DNA of 64,000 nt from Schizochytrium sp. TIO01 (Eukaryota; Sar; Bigyra; Thraustochytrida; Thraustochytriidae): assembly GCA_004764695.1 (NCBI GenBank), contig SMSO01000032.1, positions 2,134,501 through 2,198,500 of the forward strand. Direction: 5' to 3'. The notes beneath the pieces were generated by a model. The model had not been told where the DNA came from. It was given only the letters and a program-made list of their open reading frames with translations, and searched no databases. The position numbers were made by a program, and so were the translations under genes. This document shows, piece by piece, positions 46,301-56,924 of this stretch. The first letter of the stretch is position 1. Every line of letters starts with the position of its first letter.

Positions 46301-49022
46301 TGTATCTGATACAACGGTTTACGTAGGGTCAACCTTCAAATCCAGGTGGGAAGTTAACAGAAACAGTCAATATCGAATACGAAGACCTTGCAAACTTTGT
46401 TCGAACCATTTCTTTTTCACTGCAGCATCCAGTGTTCTGGCCCTCCGCTGACCTCGAGAGTCTACCATCTGTTGAACTTCGTTTTCTCGTCGTAGGGGTT
46501 TATACTCTCAGCGATACAACGAGTATAAACTTTGCAAGTGCGGTTCCTCTGTATTATCTTTATTCGCCACCTCAGCTTCGAGCTGGAAATGGAGATATTG
46601 CTTCCCAGGCATCCGCAACCTTTACTCGACCATTCTCTGTGGAATCACGGCTATTTCATGAAAGCGTCGACAGTGTCGAAGTCTCATCAACGACCGCTTT
46701 GGGGGTGAGTGGTAGTGGAAACAGTTGGTCTGCATCTTTAGATACTAGCTCCAGTCAGAGTAGTATCTCTGCAAACACAACTAATCGTGAGGACTATGTT
46801 GTTACGACAACCACAACTTATACATTCTCTCAAACAACCGCTGGAGAAGATCTTGTCATATATATGGGATGGACAGCAAATTTATCTCGCACGAAAACTT
46901 TGACCTACCATAGCTCCAGTTGTCGAATCAGTGCCACTCCGAATATAGGTTGGCAAAGCAAGACTTCGTCGCTTATTGTATCCACACGTGCGGAGTGTGA
47001 GGCTTCATATCAAACAGTTAAGGATACAATCGCGCTATACGAGAATAGTAAGGACATGCAAAGCTTAGTTACTGATGCAAAGGAGCAGCGAAATAAGTGG
47101 CTTGACCTGTTTCTTCACTGGGACACCGATCGTTTAACTGCTCAAAACTACCCTGTCGATCTCACTGCAAGTATCCAGGGCGGTGCTGCGACTGTAGACA
47201 AGTCTCATTCAAATAGATTGACGCTAAGGGGTGCTATTGGGGAGTTTACATTCCAGAAAACTGCCATCAACACGACCATGAGGTTGACAGACTATCTCGC
47301 TTTGTCAACATCGGATGCTGTTTCAGACTCTACTTCAGCCGAACTAAGCTTGTTTTTGATCTCCATGAGTAGAGAAACGTCTGAGACATATACTCAAACA
47401 TTTACCCTGGACGAAACTACGTATGAGACGTCGGGTTATGAAAATACTATCACTACGACGTTGGTGTCCTCCGAAGGGACTTTTCTCACGATGGAGGTCT
47501 ATGAGTCGCCATTTTGTGGCTCGTTTGTTTACAAAGTAATTGATGGGAAACCTATTGCCCGCATGTGCCTGGAACAAGCCTTCTAGGAGCTTTTTCACTA
47601 CTTGTGGATGAAAGCAATACCGTACCAGATATCTTGAATTCTGATAAAGGATCAATCTCGTTCTACATTGATCTTTCACGATCAGTACTGCCATCGAGTG
47701 TGGATGGTCTAAATCTCATCATTTCGATGGATGCTCATAGTACAACAGGTTATATATCATATACCATTGGTAAAGATAACGTCAATCAAGGTTTTGCCAT
47801 TAAAATCTCTTCTGACGAAATTAACCAGAGTTTGAGCAATAGGCATTTGGTTGTAATTAATTATGAACGAACCAGCGCTTCGTTGATGTCAACTGTAGCA
47901 ACTGTGACTGTCAGCTCTGAATGTGACAGTAGTATCTCGGATTCCGTTTCATTCTCGCTCAATTGGGAAAGTTCGTGTAGAAAGCCCATGTGGGGCGGGG
48001 CTCTTTCTGCAGCTGGCGCAACGTGGGAGATCACGGCAATCATTCCCAACATTACAGTTGAATATACCGCCTCTTCAACGTCCTCGAACGAAGTTTCACT
48101 TTGGGCTGCACATTATAACGCGGGGTCTGGTTTACCAACTGAGGAAGAGTATTTTAAGGTCGCAGATTTCGAAAATACAGAAATTAACTTTATCCCTGCC
48201 TTGAGTGCATTCAATGCTGAAGGACAATATGTCCTGGAACTTCGAACTGGTTGTGGCGCGCGATCAGACCCAAGGTTGGGCGTCTATGATAACAAAGCAC
48301 CGCGTCTTGTGGGTTGGGCCCCAAGGTCTAATGTAATCAAACCCATGGCAAGTCAGTCTGTTGCAACATTTCGATTTCATGAACCCTTCAACTGTAGCTT
48401 CTCCGGCCTAGAAGTTACTGTGAAGCGCTTCCGAGATGAAGCAATCGCTCCAACAAATTTCACTTGTAGTTCTTCACTCCACGATTTAGAACTAATCATT
48501 CACCTTAATTCCTCGTCCGCGGTTGATGCCTGGAGTGGCGAGACAGCAAGTGTCACAATGTCTGGTGTTCGAGACCTCTTTGACAATGAGCTAGAAAGCT
48601 TTGACATCTTGATATCTTTGCCTGACCTACCATTGCGTACATCAGAGTCGGATGCTACTCTCCCTTCGTGGACAATTGCAACTCCTAACGAGATATCCCA
48701 GTACGTATCCAATGTGCGGGCGTCAATATTACCAGCGAATAAAATTCTTTCTTCGCCAACCATGGGTTCGAAACCCGATTCTTCTAAACGTGTTGCTATA
48801 ATTGCTTCTGTAGTAACTGTGTTTGTCACTCTCGTGTTGGGTGCGATTGCATTCGTGCTTTATAAGAAGCGCCGATTGCGAACTACGAGCGATTTCCATC
48901 CCCAGGCTCGTAAAGAGTCCCTTGCAGTGTCTCCAGTGGATGGGCGGAAACACGTAGATAGCCTGAATCCTTCTTTTAGCAGCCCCTCCGATGACATCGA
49001 AGGTAATGCGTCTAAATTCTGA
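43350..49022 (+). CDS. Large Cys-rich type I membrane protein with four frame breaks
   Basis: About 1890 residues if the frame breaks are read through. The start is the ATG at 43350, followed by a signal peptide (MYIIYVWILAVLALI). The N-terminal third is Cys-rich, with two related modules containing DLCLAWKF and PCYVWKF (PAN/apple-like). A GCC2/GCC3 or ephrin-receptor-like module follows (CPTCLEGYYIP, CIPCPQGYTCKNG; 44366-44560). A long beta-rich region comes next, with carboxypeptidase-regulatory-like segments (SDGSFSLAASAT). One transmembrane helix (about 48790-48860) precedes KKRR and a short cytoplasmic tail. Protein-like sequence passes between frames at about 44256 (-1), 45818 (+1), 46325 (+1) and 47567 (-1), mostly at short C or G runs. 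Either the assembly has indel errors or this is a young pseudogene. Short GT-AG introns are possible for the second and third breaks but would remove family-like sequence. An adhesion or receptor role is inferred. Confidence 0.75.
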
Positions 49023-49647
49023 TTGATTTGAATGGTCCTAAAATCTAGATGCTTCCGGTTTTGTTAGCGCAAATTATGATAAATTGAAAATTTTCGTGCT
49101 AGAATGGATTAACACTACAAAAGTTACTACGAATGAAGTTAAAGCAAAGTCTTGTGTACTGTCCCTTCTGTTTTCATTCAAACCTTGCATCCAATCACAA
49201 GATTCTGTTGAATAATTGCAAAAGTTCTTCGTGTAAAAAAACTTGAGTTTCTAGTATCCAATAATATTAAAATGCTTAAGTTGTACGATGTTTTAACCAG
49301 AAACACGCGTTAATCTGAACTTTTACCCAAGTGAAGTCTAAGATCAATAACTCCCGAGCCTCTAACTAGAAAGATTAGAATATATACATAGGCCTATGTA
49401 TCAATGAGAGATTGTTTCGGCTTGCCTTATTATGTGAAAGAACATTTACTAGCTAGGTTTTTCTACTAGTATTTTGTTCACTGCTTTTCCTAGATCGTTC
49501 CAGGAACGTGCTGCGCATAATCGATAATTTAACCCACTGACTTATCCAATAGCTCTCTTTCATTCACAAAGGCAAAGAACCCAAACACTTAATACCCTCG
49601 TCTCTAGATATAAATATCCCCAAACTAAACTAGCTGTCTACGTACTC
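49023..49647. other. Intergenic, surface protein to nucleotidyltransferase
   Basis: 625 bp, AT-rich, no gene. It ends in a TATA-containing promoter (49609-49616). Confidence 0.5.
49609..49616 (+). promoter_or_regulatory. TATA box of the nucleotidyltransferase gene
   Basis: TATAAATA lies 32 nt before the ATG at 49648. At usual TATA spacing transcription would start about 10 nt before the start codon, implying a very short leader. Confidence 0.5.
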
Positions 49648-50811
49648 ATGGGTGGGGATCGTTTTCCAAATACTCAGCGTCTTGGCCGAGATGATTTAAA
49701 GGTAACGTACAAGATTATTCGCAGTGCTGTGTTAGCCCATGAGGATCTCAGAGACTGCGTAAAATGTACTATGCCTCCAGAGCTTTCCGATAAAGAAAGC
49801 TTTGGCGATCTTGATGTCACTATTGCAGTAGCAAAATCTAAAACGAAAAAAGAGACATGCCAGGTGCATCAGCTAATTGTCAATGCTGTTACTGAAGCCA
49901 CTGCAACGACTGCACTGGAAGGCACCGTTTCATCAACTGTAAGCTTGTTGACGAGCAAAAACTTTCAAATTGATCTGGACTTTGTTCCAGAAGAGTATTA
50001 TGATTTTGCAGTTGCTATGCATGCGCACGGTGACTTTGCTTGGCTTCTCGGCCGCACTCTTCGGCCTCATGGTCTGAAATTAACAAACCATGGTCTCTAT
50101 GTACGTAAAAACGTTGTCCTCAAACCCAAGGCAGAAAAAGAGTCCACAAAACTTTGTGAAGATTTTTGCCTTACAAGCTGCCCTAAGAAGTTAGCTGCGT
50201 TTTTGCAAATCCCAAAAGACTTTTTTGATGGAGTTACAGTTAAACGTTCGTTAGAAGTCTTTCGTGCTATTGCTCAATCTCGCTTCTTTTCTGCGTCTGG
50301 CAGCCTAAAATCATATCACAAGGTTCTACTTGGTGAGAGAAACCATGAAGAGAATCGGAGGCTAATGAAGAGACCTATGTATTCAAAGTTCCACGAGTGG
50401 CTTTTAGAAACCTCTAGATACGAAGAAGCGCATATGGAGAGGCCAGATTTCATCTCCCAGGATTCAATTAATAGCTTGGGTAGTCTCGATATTGATTCAG
50501 TTGTGCAATATTTTGGCCGCGAAGAGGCCTGGGACGAAGCATATTCGGCGGCACAGCAGATTACTCAAGACCAAGAAACTCGCCTTTCCTGCAAGCATCT
50601 AATTAACGGAGAAACTGTGTTATTAAGAAATCCAAATCTCTCAGGTCCTATGGTTGGAGCTGTCCTTCGTGAGATGTTTAAAAAATATGGAGGAGACAGT
50701 TGGTCACAATATCGTGTATGGTTGTGTGCACAAAGCGAAGAGAGTCTTCAAAGTGCAATCCAGACAGAAGCTCGCAAGTTAAATGCTCTCAGCGAGAACA
50801 CAAGTAAATAG
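49648..50811 (+). CDS. DNA polymerase beta-like nucleotidyltransferase-fold protein
   Basis: 387 residues from the ATG at 49648. It carries the pattern of the Pol-beta nucleotidyltransferase superfamily: SFGDLDVTIAV, with candidate metal-binding Asp54 and Asp56 after the Gly-containing turn. A third carboxylate strand NFQIDLDFV (Asp109 or Asp111) follows. Then comes GDFAWLLGRTLRPHGLKLTN followed by HGLYVR (129-153), which resembles the family X polymerase end block in which a helix is followed by G-x-x-L-N-x-x-G-L. A segment SCPKKLAAFLQIPKDFF recalls the E/D-IF..LGL stretch of the same family. There is no 8-kDa lyase or BRCT domain, so repair polymerase activity is not assured. An RNA- or protein-modifying transferase is possible. 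AATAAA at 50842-50847 could be its polyadenylation signal. It converges on the FHA gene. Confidence 0.65.
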   Translation: MGGDRFPNTQRLGRDDLKVTYKIIRSAVLAHEDLRDCVKCTMPPELSDKESFGDLDVTIAVAKSKTKKETCQVHQLIVNAVTEATATTALEGTVSSTVSLLTSKNFQIDLDFVPEEYYDFAVAMHAHGDFAWLLGRTLRPHGLKLTNHGLYVRKNVVLKPKAEKESTKLCEDFCLTSCPKKLAAFLQIPKDFFDGVTVKRSLEVFRAIAQSRFFSASGSLKSYHKVLLGERNHEENRRLMKRPMYSKFHEWLLETSRYEEAHMERPDFISQDSINSLGSLDIDSVVQYFGREEAWDEAYSAAQQITQDQETRLSCKHLINGETVLLRNPNLSGPMVGAVLREMFKKYGGDSWSQYRVWLCAQSEESLQSAIQTEARKLNALSENTSK

Positions 50812-51140
50812 AGTACTTGAGTAACCAGTGTTATCTTGTCAAATAAACATTGCCCAGTTCAAAGAGACTCATAAACATAACTTACTATTTTTAAATATCA
50901 AGACATGTTTATTAATCGCCATGTGAAAATATGAAATTATATGAACAAAGATATTGCGGGTGTAGAAGAGAAGCGAATACGATTTATGTAAATAGCCCAA
51001 GAAATTTGGGGTTGGGGGCGGGGGCGTTAAGCACATGAGGAGTATCATCAAAGTTGGAAGGAAAGTAAATAACAAAACAGAGAACATTTCCCCATCTTGG
51101 TTCCGCATGTAATCACAAAAGAGAGTCAAAGAGTCAAGGA
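50812..51140. other. Convergent spacer, nucleotidyltransferase / FHA
   Basis: 329 bp with AATAAA at 50842-50847 and a G-rich run at 51007-51025. No gene. Confidence 0.5.
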
Positions 51141-51953
51141 TCAAATGTTCTTAAATCTGCATTTGAACGTGAAGGAAACTGGTACACTAACTGATTCGCC
51201 ATCAAGGCTCTGGACACCAACTCCAATTTTGCATCCCATCCAAAGAAAATGCATCTCACGCCGCTTGATTTGTCTTCCATTCAAGTAAATGCCGTTTAAA
51301 TTTGGTTTGTCTTCTGTCTCATTAGTTTTCTTTGCCGACCTTGAAGAAACATCTGTGATAGCAAACCAGTTATTGTACCTAAAAATTTGAAACTCAACTT
51401 GTGCTAAACTGTCAAGTTCACTGAGGTCGATGTCACATTTATCACTAGCACCAGCCGTTAAGAGGGCTGAACTTCGAGGGATGTGCCAGGACTTTCCTTC
51501 ACATGGCCCTTTTCTCCCCACAAGAATAGCATCACAAATAACTCTATCAGAAACAAATGTAACTAAAGACTTTCCCAAGCGGACAGAACATGTAAGTCCT
51601 AGCGGCTGCTCTACGTTATGCGCAAGGGGAATAGTCTCGTGCGTTGAACTATATAGAGAACCTGTGGAAGAGCCTTTATCAGATATACTCCACTGATTTG
51701 TCTCCTTATTAAATTTAAGAATGGCGTGTCTACTACTCACAGTGCGATTCGAAAGAACAATAGAGTTTTCGTGATGCCGTCCGATAGAGAGCTCTGTTTT
51801 ATTCGTTGGCAGACGCTGTGCTGCCCACTCCAAATCTTCAGAATAAATACGCCAATGCTTTGTTGCTGCCAGGCAAGTTTTGTTATCTTCTTCACTCAAC
51901 GAACCATGGTATTGTTCAGGATTCTTAACCACGGTGGATACTCCGCCACCCAT
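51141..51953 (-). CDS. Predicted N-myristoylated protein with two FHA domains
   Basis: 270 residues from the ATG whose first base is 51953. The N-terminus MGGGVS fits the myristoylation rule (Gly2, Ser6), so membrane anchoring is inferred. FHA domain 1 (about 54-135) has the phosphothreonine-binding signature: SIGRHHENSIVLSNRTVSSRHA with Gly58-Arg59, Ser73-Ser74-Arg75-His76, and WSISDKGSSTGSLYS. The second half (about 145-262) has the same strand order: WHIPRSSALLTAGASDKCDI, FQIFRYNNWFAITDVSS, NGIYLNGRQIKRREMHF and MGCKIGVG. It keeps the NG turn but lacks the GR and SxxH residues, so it is probably a degenerate FHA domain used for protein contacts. There is no catalytic domain. The likely role is a membrane-tethered phosphopeptide adaptor. 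The partner is unknown, although a MAPKK gene lies 2.3 kb away, divergently transcribed. Confidence 0.75.
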   Translation of the reverse strand: MGGGVSTVVKNPEQYHGSLSEEDNKTCLAATKHWRIYSEDLEWAAQRLPTNKTELSIGRHHENSIVLSNRTVSSRHAILKFNKETNQWSISDKGSSTGSLYSSTHETIPLAHNVEQPLGLTCSVRLGKSLVTFVSDRVICDAILVGRKGPCEGKSWHIPRSSALLTAGASDKCDIDLSELDSLAQVEFQIFRYNNWFAITDVSSRSAKKTNETEDKPNLNGIYLNGRQIKRREMHFLWMGCKIGVGVQSLDGESVSVPVSFTFKCRFKNI

Positions 51954-54223
51954 GGCCCCTTCCAGCTTTTAGCAGAGCCTTCCTTTATGAAACAGAAGGC
52001 CGTCGTGACAGTACCTGATATAGTTTACTTCGAAGGAGCAATATCTTTTTGTTTTTGCTAACGTGATGAGCTCCTTTTCAACACAAAAGCAGATTTATGT
52101 AATCGACTTGCTGAATAGGATGCCGTGTTCGAGGAGAAAGTCAAAGTATGCCGTGGTCAACTAACCTGGATCTGAGAGTATAGCTTATGTTTCCTAACTT
52201 TACACTGCAAAGCTTATTGAGCAAGGGACTTAGTGACCAACGACGCGGAGCAAGCTTTAGGGTAGCGCTTAAGACCTCTTCTTCCTGCGATGACCACGTG
52301 CTCCGAGCAATGTAGTTTTGCTTGTGTAAGGCAACCCTTTATTCCCTGATTATGTTAGATGAGATGAATATAGCAATTATCCAGCGTGTGTGCTGAATGT
52401 TTGAAGTCCATTAATTGTGATAAGACACACCGGATTTGCTGGCAAAGCGGCTTCGTTGTTTAGTACCTTCTGACGTAGACTGACGCAGTGTCGCCTTGTT
52501 AAGATGAATCGACCAACCTGAACCGAGATTGCAAGTTGGTAGATTAACCTTGTTCTACAAAGGACTAATGAATATTACGCTTGTCCGGCAAATCGCCCAA
52601 CTATGTAGGATGAGGTTAGAAAAACTTCCGGATGAGCAAAATAGGATATACTCTCTCGGTCTATTGTCCTGGCGGCGGTCCAAGTGTGCACATGTGCTCA
52701 CAGTAAAGAACCCTTTTCCTATCCTGTCTCACCTAGTTCCTATTGCAACGGTACTATAAGTACAGAAACCAAACTTTTCCCAACACTGACACAATCTACA
52801 AAAGTTAGCTTTACCTACATGAATTTGTGGCGAAATAACGCATGGAACTTGCTTTCAGCACAACTTGTATCCAAGGTTTAGCTGTGGCCATGCTATCTTT
52901 TTAGTGACCAAATGCTGGCCTTCTCTCACTTCGCTCTGGAGTATACTGGAGCGTACTGGAGCATATCATATGAGTTTGCTCCAGCCACTGTTGTCCAGTT
53001 CTGCGTTAATCATATCGTTCCTTCTTTATTAAAGAATTAGAATTTTGTTTTATAATTCTTGCAAGTTACTTCAAGCTACCTGCCCTTAGTACCAGTTTTT
53101 TTTTTTGCTTTCTTAAAAATTGTTTTAGTGTTTCTTTTGCCAGCACCAGGAAGACAAATAATAATAGATAATTGCATCTTGCTATAGCGTAATGCAGTTT
53201 GCCTAAATTACGGGCTGCCTAGCCTCAGGCCAGATACATACGTTTTAATAAGATCTCCCATCAAACTTCGCAGGCACTGAGTGGCATTCTTCACTTTCTA
53301 GCTTGATTGAATAATCTACAGAACTTTGAGTCTTTATTTGTCTTTATTTATTTTTATTTTTTTAATTGTATTTTTTAAATGACGATTAACTCGGCTATTA
53401 ATTTCCCAAGGGGTTACGCAGGTTTAGTTTTGGCACTTCAAAGCCTGGCGAATAAGCGCAGAAGCATAAATTTTACTTTTGTTTTGTACAACCCACTACG
53501 ATAGTCGTTTCCAAGGTGTTTCTCTGAGCTTTGGGTATGGTAAACACAAGATGCAACAGCATATTAAATAGCACTGCACGCCCCTCATCTTCCCCAACGA
53601 AGCATCAATCAAGAGTCAAAACTAGGAAGTTTACGGCAAGTTTTGGAAGATTTTGACAAAGTTAAGCATGTATAGCCTTGAAGGGAGACCGTTATGATAA
53701 ATTAATAATTATATAAATATTGTAACTATTTGTCTCACCCGGACTTACTAGCTTGCTATTTGTGGCGTGCGCAACATAACCATACAAAATTTGAAGTACT
53801 TTGATTCGGCACATGCCTAGCGCTTCTTCTAAGTGGCCCAACCTCGACAAAGTACAACTGCGAAATTCCGCCGAAAGCATGGTGAGAGTATTGCGAATGT
53901 ACCAGACGCTCTAGCTTGACAGAAAATCAGAGGGTGTTTGCTTTGTTTATTTTAACGGCTCTCAGGAATTCATGTGAATACAACGTTCCAATAAAAGATG
54001 ATTTGTGCAAATACACCCGGGGACCCCTTTTGAGAACCTCATTGCGCGAGATCCTGTAGCGGCAACACCTCTGGGGTTTCCGAGCACCGCGGTGAAGTCT
54101 TGAAGGAAAGATACATGTACCGCTGTTGTTGCCTAAGCGAGCAGGAAGTAATCGCGTGCGTTTTGCTTGCTTTTTGACAAAAACTTGATTACGTTTCCGG
54201 GGAGCCAAAGACCATAAAAAATC
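51954..54223. other. Divergent intergenic region, FHA / MAPKK
   Basis: 2.3 kb without a supportable gene. Three 10-bp units CTGGAGYRTA lie at 52936-52965, with an inverted GCTCCAG shortly after. AT-rich parts with T tracts lie at 53020-53120 and 53330-53400. Confidence 0.5.
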
Positions 54224-56924
54224 ATGATTGGCATTAAGGATCTAGCTCAATTAAATATTGCAAGACGCCGCAAACGCCCTGCACCACCACCAACACGACC
54301 AGTGCTGACTCCTGGGCTTCCGCGTGAGAATTTCGAACCCCTATACACTGCTGCATCTAGCCAGAATGAAGTATCATCACAGTCAAGGTATGTCCCTGGC
54401 ACCCTAATCAAGGTGCCGACATCGTTGATGCAGAATGCCAAGGCTTCCGGTACCACAGATTTAAATAAACTGAAGCCCCCGCCCTCATTTCCTCCTCCTC
54501 CACGCAAGCCTGCGACAGCCTCAGATTTGCCTCCAGCAAAAGTAAGAAACTACCACCAGCAGAGCATGGCTGCATTGGCAGCACCAAACGGGCCGTCAAG
54601 TAGCCCTTCTTCACTTGAAACTGTGAGTGATCCTCATACACTATCCTCAGGACTAGCACAACGCCCTCCATTACATGAAAAACATCCGCGGGTTGCCAGC
54701 CCGAACGTAGCGAAAGATAGAGAGGCGGGATCTTTCATAGGCAAGGCAGCCCCACCCGGTTATTGGAAACCACCTCCGCCAAGTGCTTCAGTCCCCGAGC
54801 ATACGCGATCAATGAATCGTGAAGGTGCACGAGGTATTCTGACTCCTCTGAGCGTTATGCAGATGAGCTCGAGACACCCTACGCAAGATGGAGAAATTGG
54901 TGTTTCTGAAACCGAGTCAAATACCAGAAATGAAATTAGCAGCACAGTATCGATGCCATTGCCAAAGCAACAAAACAGCGTATTAGATTGTGAGCCTGTC
55001 AAACTTCGTGACCAACCAAATAGGACTTTAGAAACTCAAGAAGAAATTCCTCAATTGAATCAAGCTGGAGTTGAACACACTGGAGCTGATTCGTCAGTAT
55101 CAATCCATAGTTTAGATATAGCTCAACAAAATAAATCTTCTTCTAAAATCTTGGGAAGGGAGAGCTACAACCTCGAAGAGAAGAAAGCGTTACAAACTCC
55201 CTCAGAACAAAATCACATTATCAGCGAGAGCAAATCGCACATAACAGCAGACGCGCTCATGACCCAAGGCGATGATATTGAAACAGACACACCAGCAGCA
55301 TCTCGTTTTGTTCGCAAGGCACGTCCAAAGCTGACCCTGGATGAATTTGAGACAGACGCCGAGGGATATGATGGCGAACAAGGCTACCAAGCTCCATCAT
55401 TAGAGTTTTCGTTAAACATTAGTGAAACGGAGGAAAGAAGAGCCAGTTTAGATAGCAACGTAGGGAAAAAGGGAACGCGAAAAGGTCCATCAGCACTGTT
55501 AAGTCTCGAAATCGAAAGCGATACTGAAAATGATCAAGAATTAGGGCATGGGGGTTATGATTATTACGATCGGATGCTCACACGGAATGATGCAGAGTCT
55601 ACTGCTGGAAAAATTACAATAGGTGGTCTAGAAGTATGCGAATCTGGAATCCGCAGTGACTCAGTCTCAGAAGCATCTGTCAAGCATGAGCTGGTGATGA
55701 TGACAGCCTTAGGTCAAGGTGCTGGAGGTATTGTCTATAAGGCAATCCATATACCAACTCTTCGGTTAGTTGCTGTCAAAACAATCCCGGTTTATGACCC
55801 CTTAAAGCGATCTCAGATGCTAAAGGAAATAAAAGCGCTATACGAGAATATGGCTCCAATCAGTGGATATAAAAGGCAGGATGAGTCTTTCGAAACTCCG
55901 GTTAAAAGGTCCCATTTCTCATGCACCATGTCCTTTTATTGTAACTTTCCACGATGCGTTTATGAATCCCGAAATGGCAAACGTATCAATGGTGGTCGAG
56001 TATATGGATGGCGGCAGCTTGCAGGATATTATTGATGCTGGAGGATGCGACAACGAAGGTGTATTGTCTCAAATTGCATATCGTATCCTTCGGGGCTTGC
56101 AATTTATTCACGATCGTCATCAAATCCATCGCGACATCAAACCATCGAACCTATTAATTAATCATCGCGGTGAGGTTAAAATTTCGGACTTTGGTATCGT
56201 GCGTGAGCTCGAATCAACACAAGCTATGGCTTCAACTTTTGTTGGTACCATGACGTACATGAGCCCAGAGCGTATCAGCGGGTTGTCTTATGGTGCAAAT
56301 TCTGATATTTGGTCCTTTGGTCTTAGCTTGCTCTCGGTTGCTTTAGGAAAGTATCCGCTTGTGACAGCAGGTGGGTATTGGGCGTTATTATCTTCACTCA
56401 ATGAGGGCCCTGTTCCTCGCCTTCCTGACGACCGATTTAGTCCAATTATTATCGATTTTATTGATCAGTGCTTGACAAGAGATCCTGCACTACGTCCATC
56501 TTGTGAGCAGTTAATGCAGCATCCTTTTGTTACGCAGTCTCAAGCCTTCATTGACATACAAATGGCGAATGGCGAGGATGTGCCACCGACTGATTCGGAG
56601 AGTAATTTATCGGAGCTCGACGAGCTCGTGCAGGCCTTGGTGCAGGAGGTTGCAGCGGCAGTTCGTACCTCAGAGGAAGAGACGAAGACCGGTAGTGACT
56701 TTACTTCTGCGGGTTCCCCTCGTGCCAAATCAACTTCGCACACCTCCTCCCAATCGGTACAGACTTCGCCTTTGCCGCCTGACCCATCAGCCTTTGCGGC
56801 TCTGCCTGACGCTGCAAGTGTACCAGGTTTCGCTGAGCACCATTTGCGCAATGTCTCCCGGCAGCTCGGTGTTTCCTTCTCGATTGTGGAGTCTAAGTTT
56901 CGATGTGCAGATCTGTTATCTTGA
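54224..56924 (+). CDS. MAP kinase kinase (STE7/MEK type) with long N-terminal extension
   Basis: 884 residues if 55863-55908 (46 nt, GT...AG) is removed (exons 54224-55862 and 55909-56924). Residues 1 to about 485 are disordered, with Pro-rich stretches (RPAPPPTRPVLTPGLP, PPPSFPPPPRKP). The basic cluster ARRRKRP followed by hydrophobics could be a MAPK docking site. The kinase domain (about 489-770) has the glycine loop LGQGAGGIVYKA, VAVK (Lys519), VVEYMDGGSLQDI, HRDIKPSNLL (Asp622), SDFG (Asp640) and an activation loop ELESTQAMASTFVGTMTY with SxxxxxST phosphosites as in plant and protist MAPKKs, then MSPERI. It should phosphorylate a MAP kinase on Thr-x-Tyr. The frame closes at 56924, but coding-like sequence continues in another frame to 57094, so the true C-terminus may be longer. 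The family is firm, the gene model less so. Confidence 0.85.
55863..55908 (+). other. Candidate 46-nt intron in the MAPKK gene
   Basis: The kinase frame shifts between KALYENMAPIS and PCPFIVTFHDAF. Removing GTGGAT...TTAAAAG joins them as MAPISPISHAPCPFIV and gives a near-normal length between helix C and the next strand. A one-base indel at the AAAA run (55904-55907) is the alternative and would leave about 15 extra residues. Confidence 0.55.

Noticed and set aside
53927-54208. Minus-strand basic 93-codon frame resembling a small ribosomal protein
   Set aside because: No ATG start, no recognisable ribosomal protein motif, and it would overlap the MAPKK promoter.
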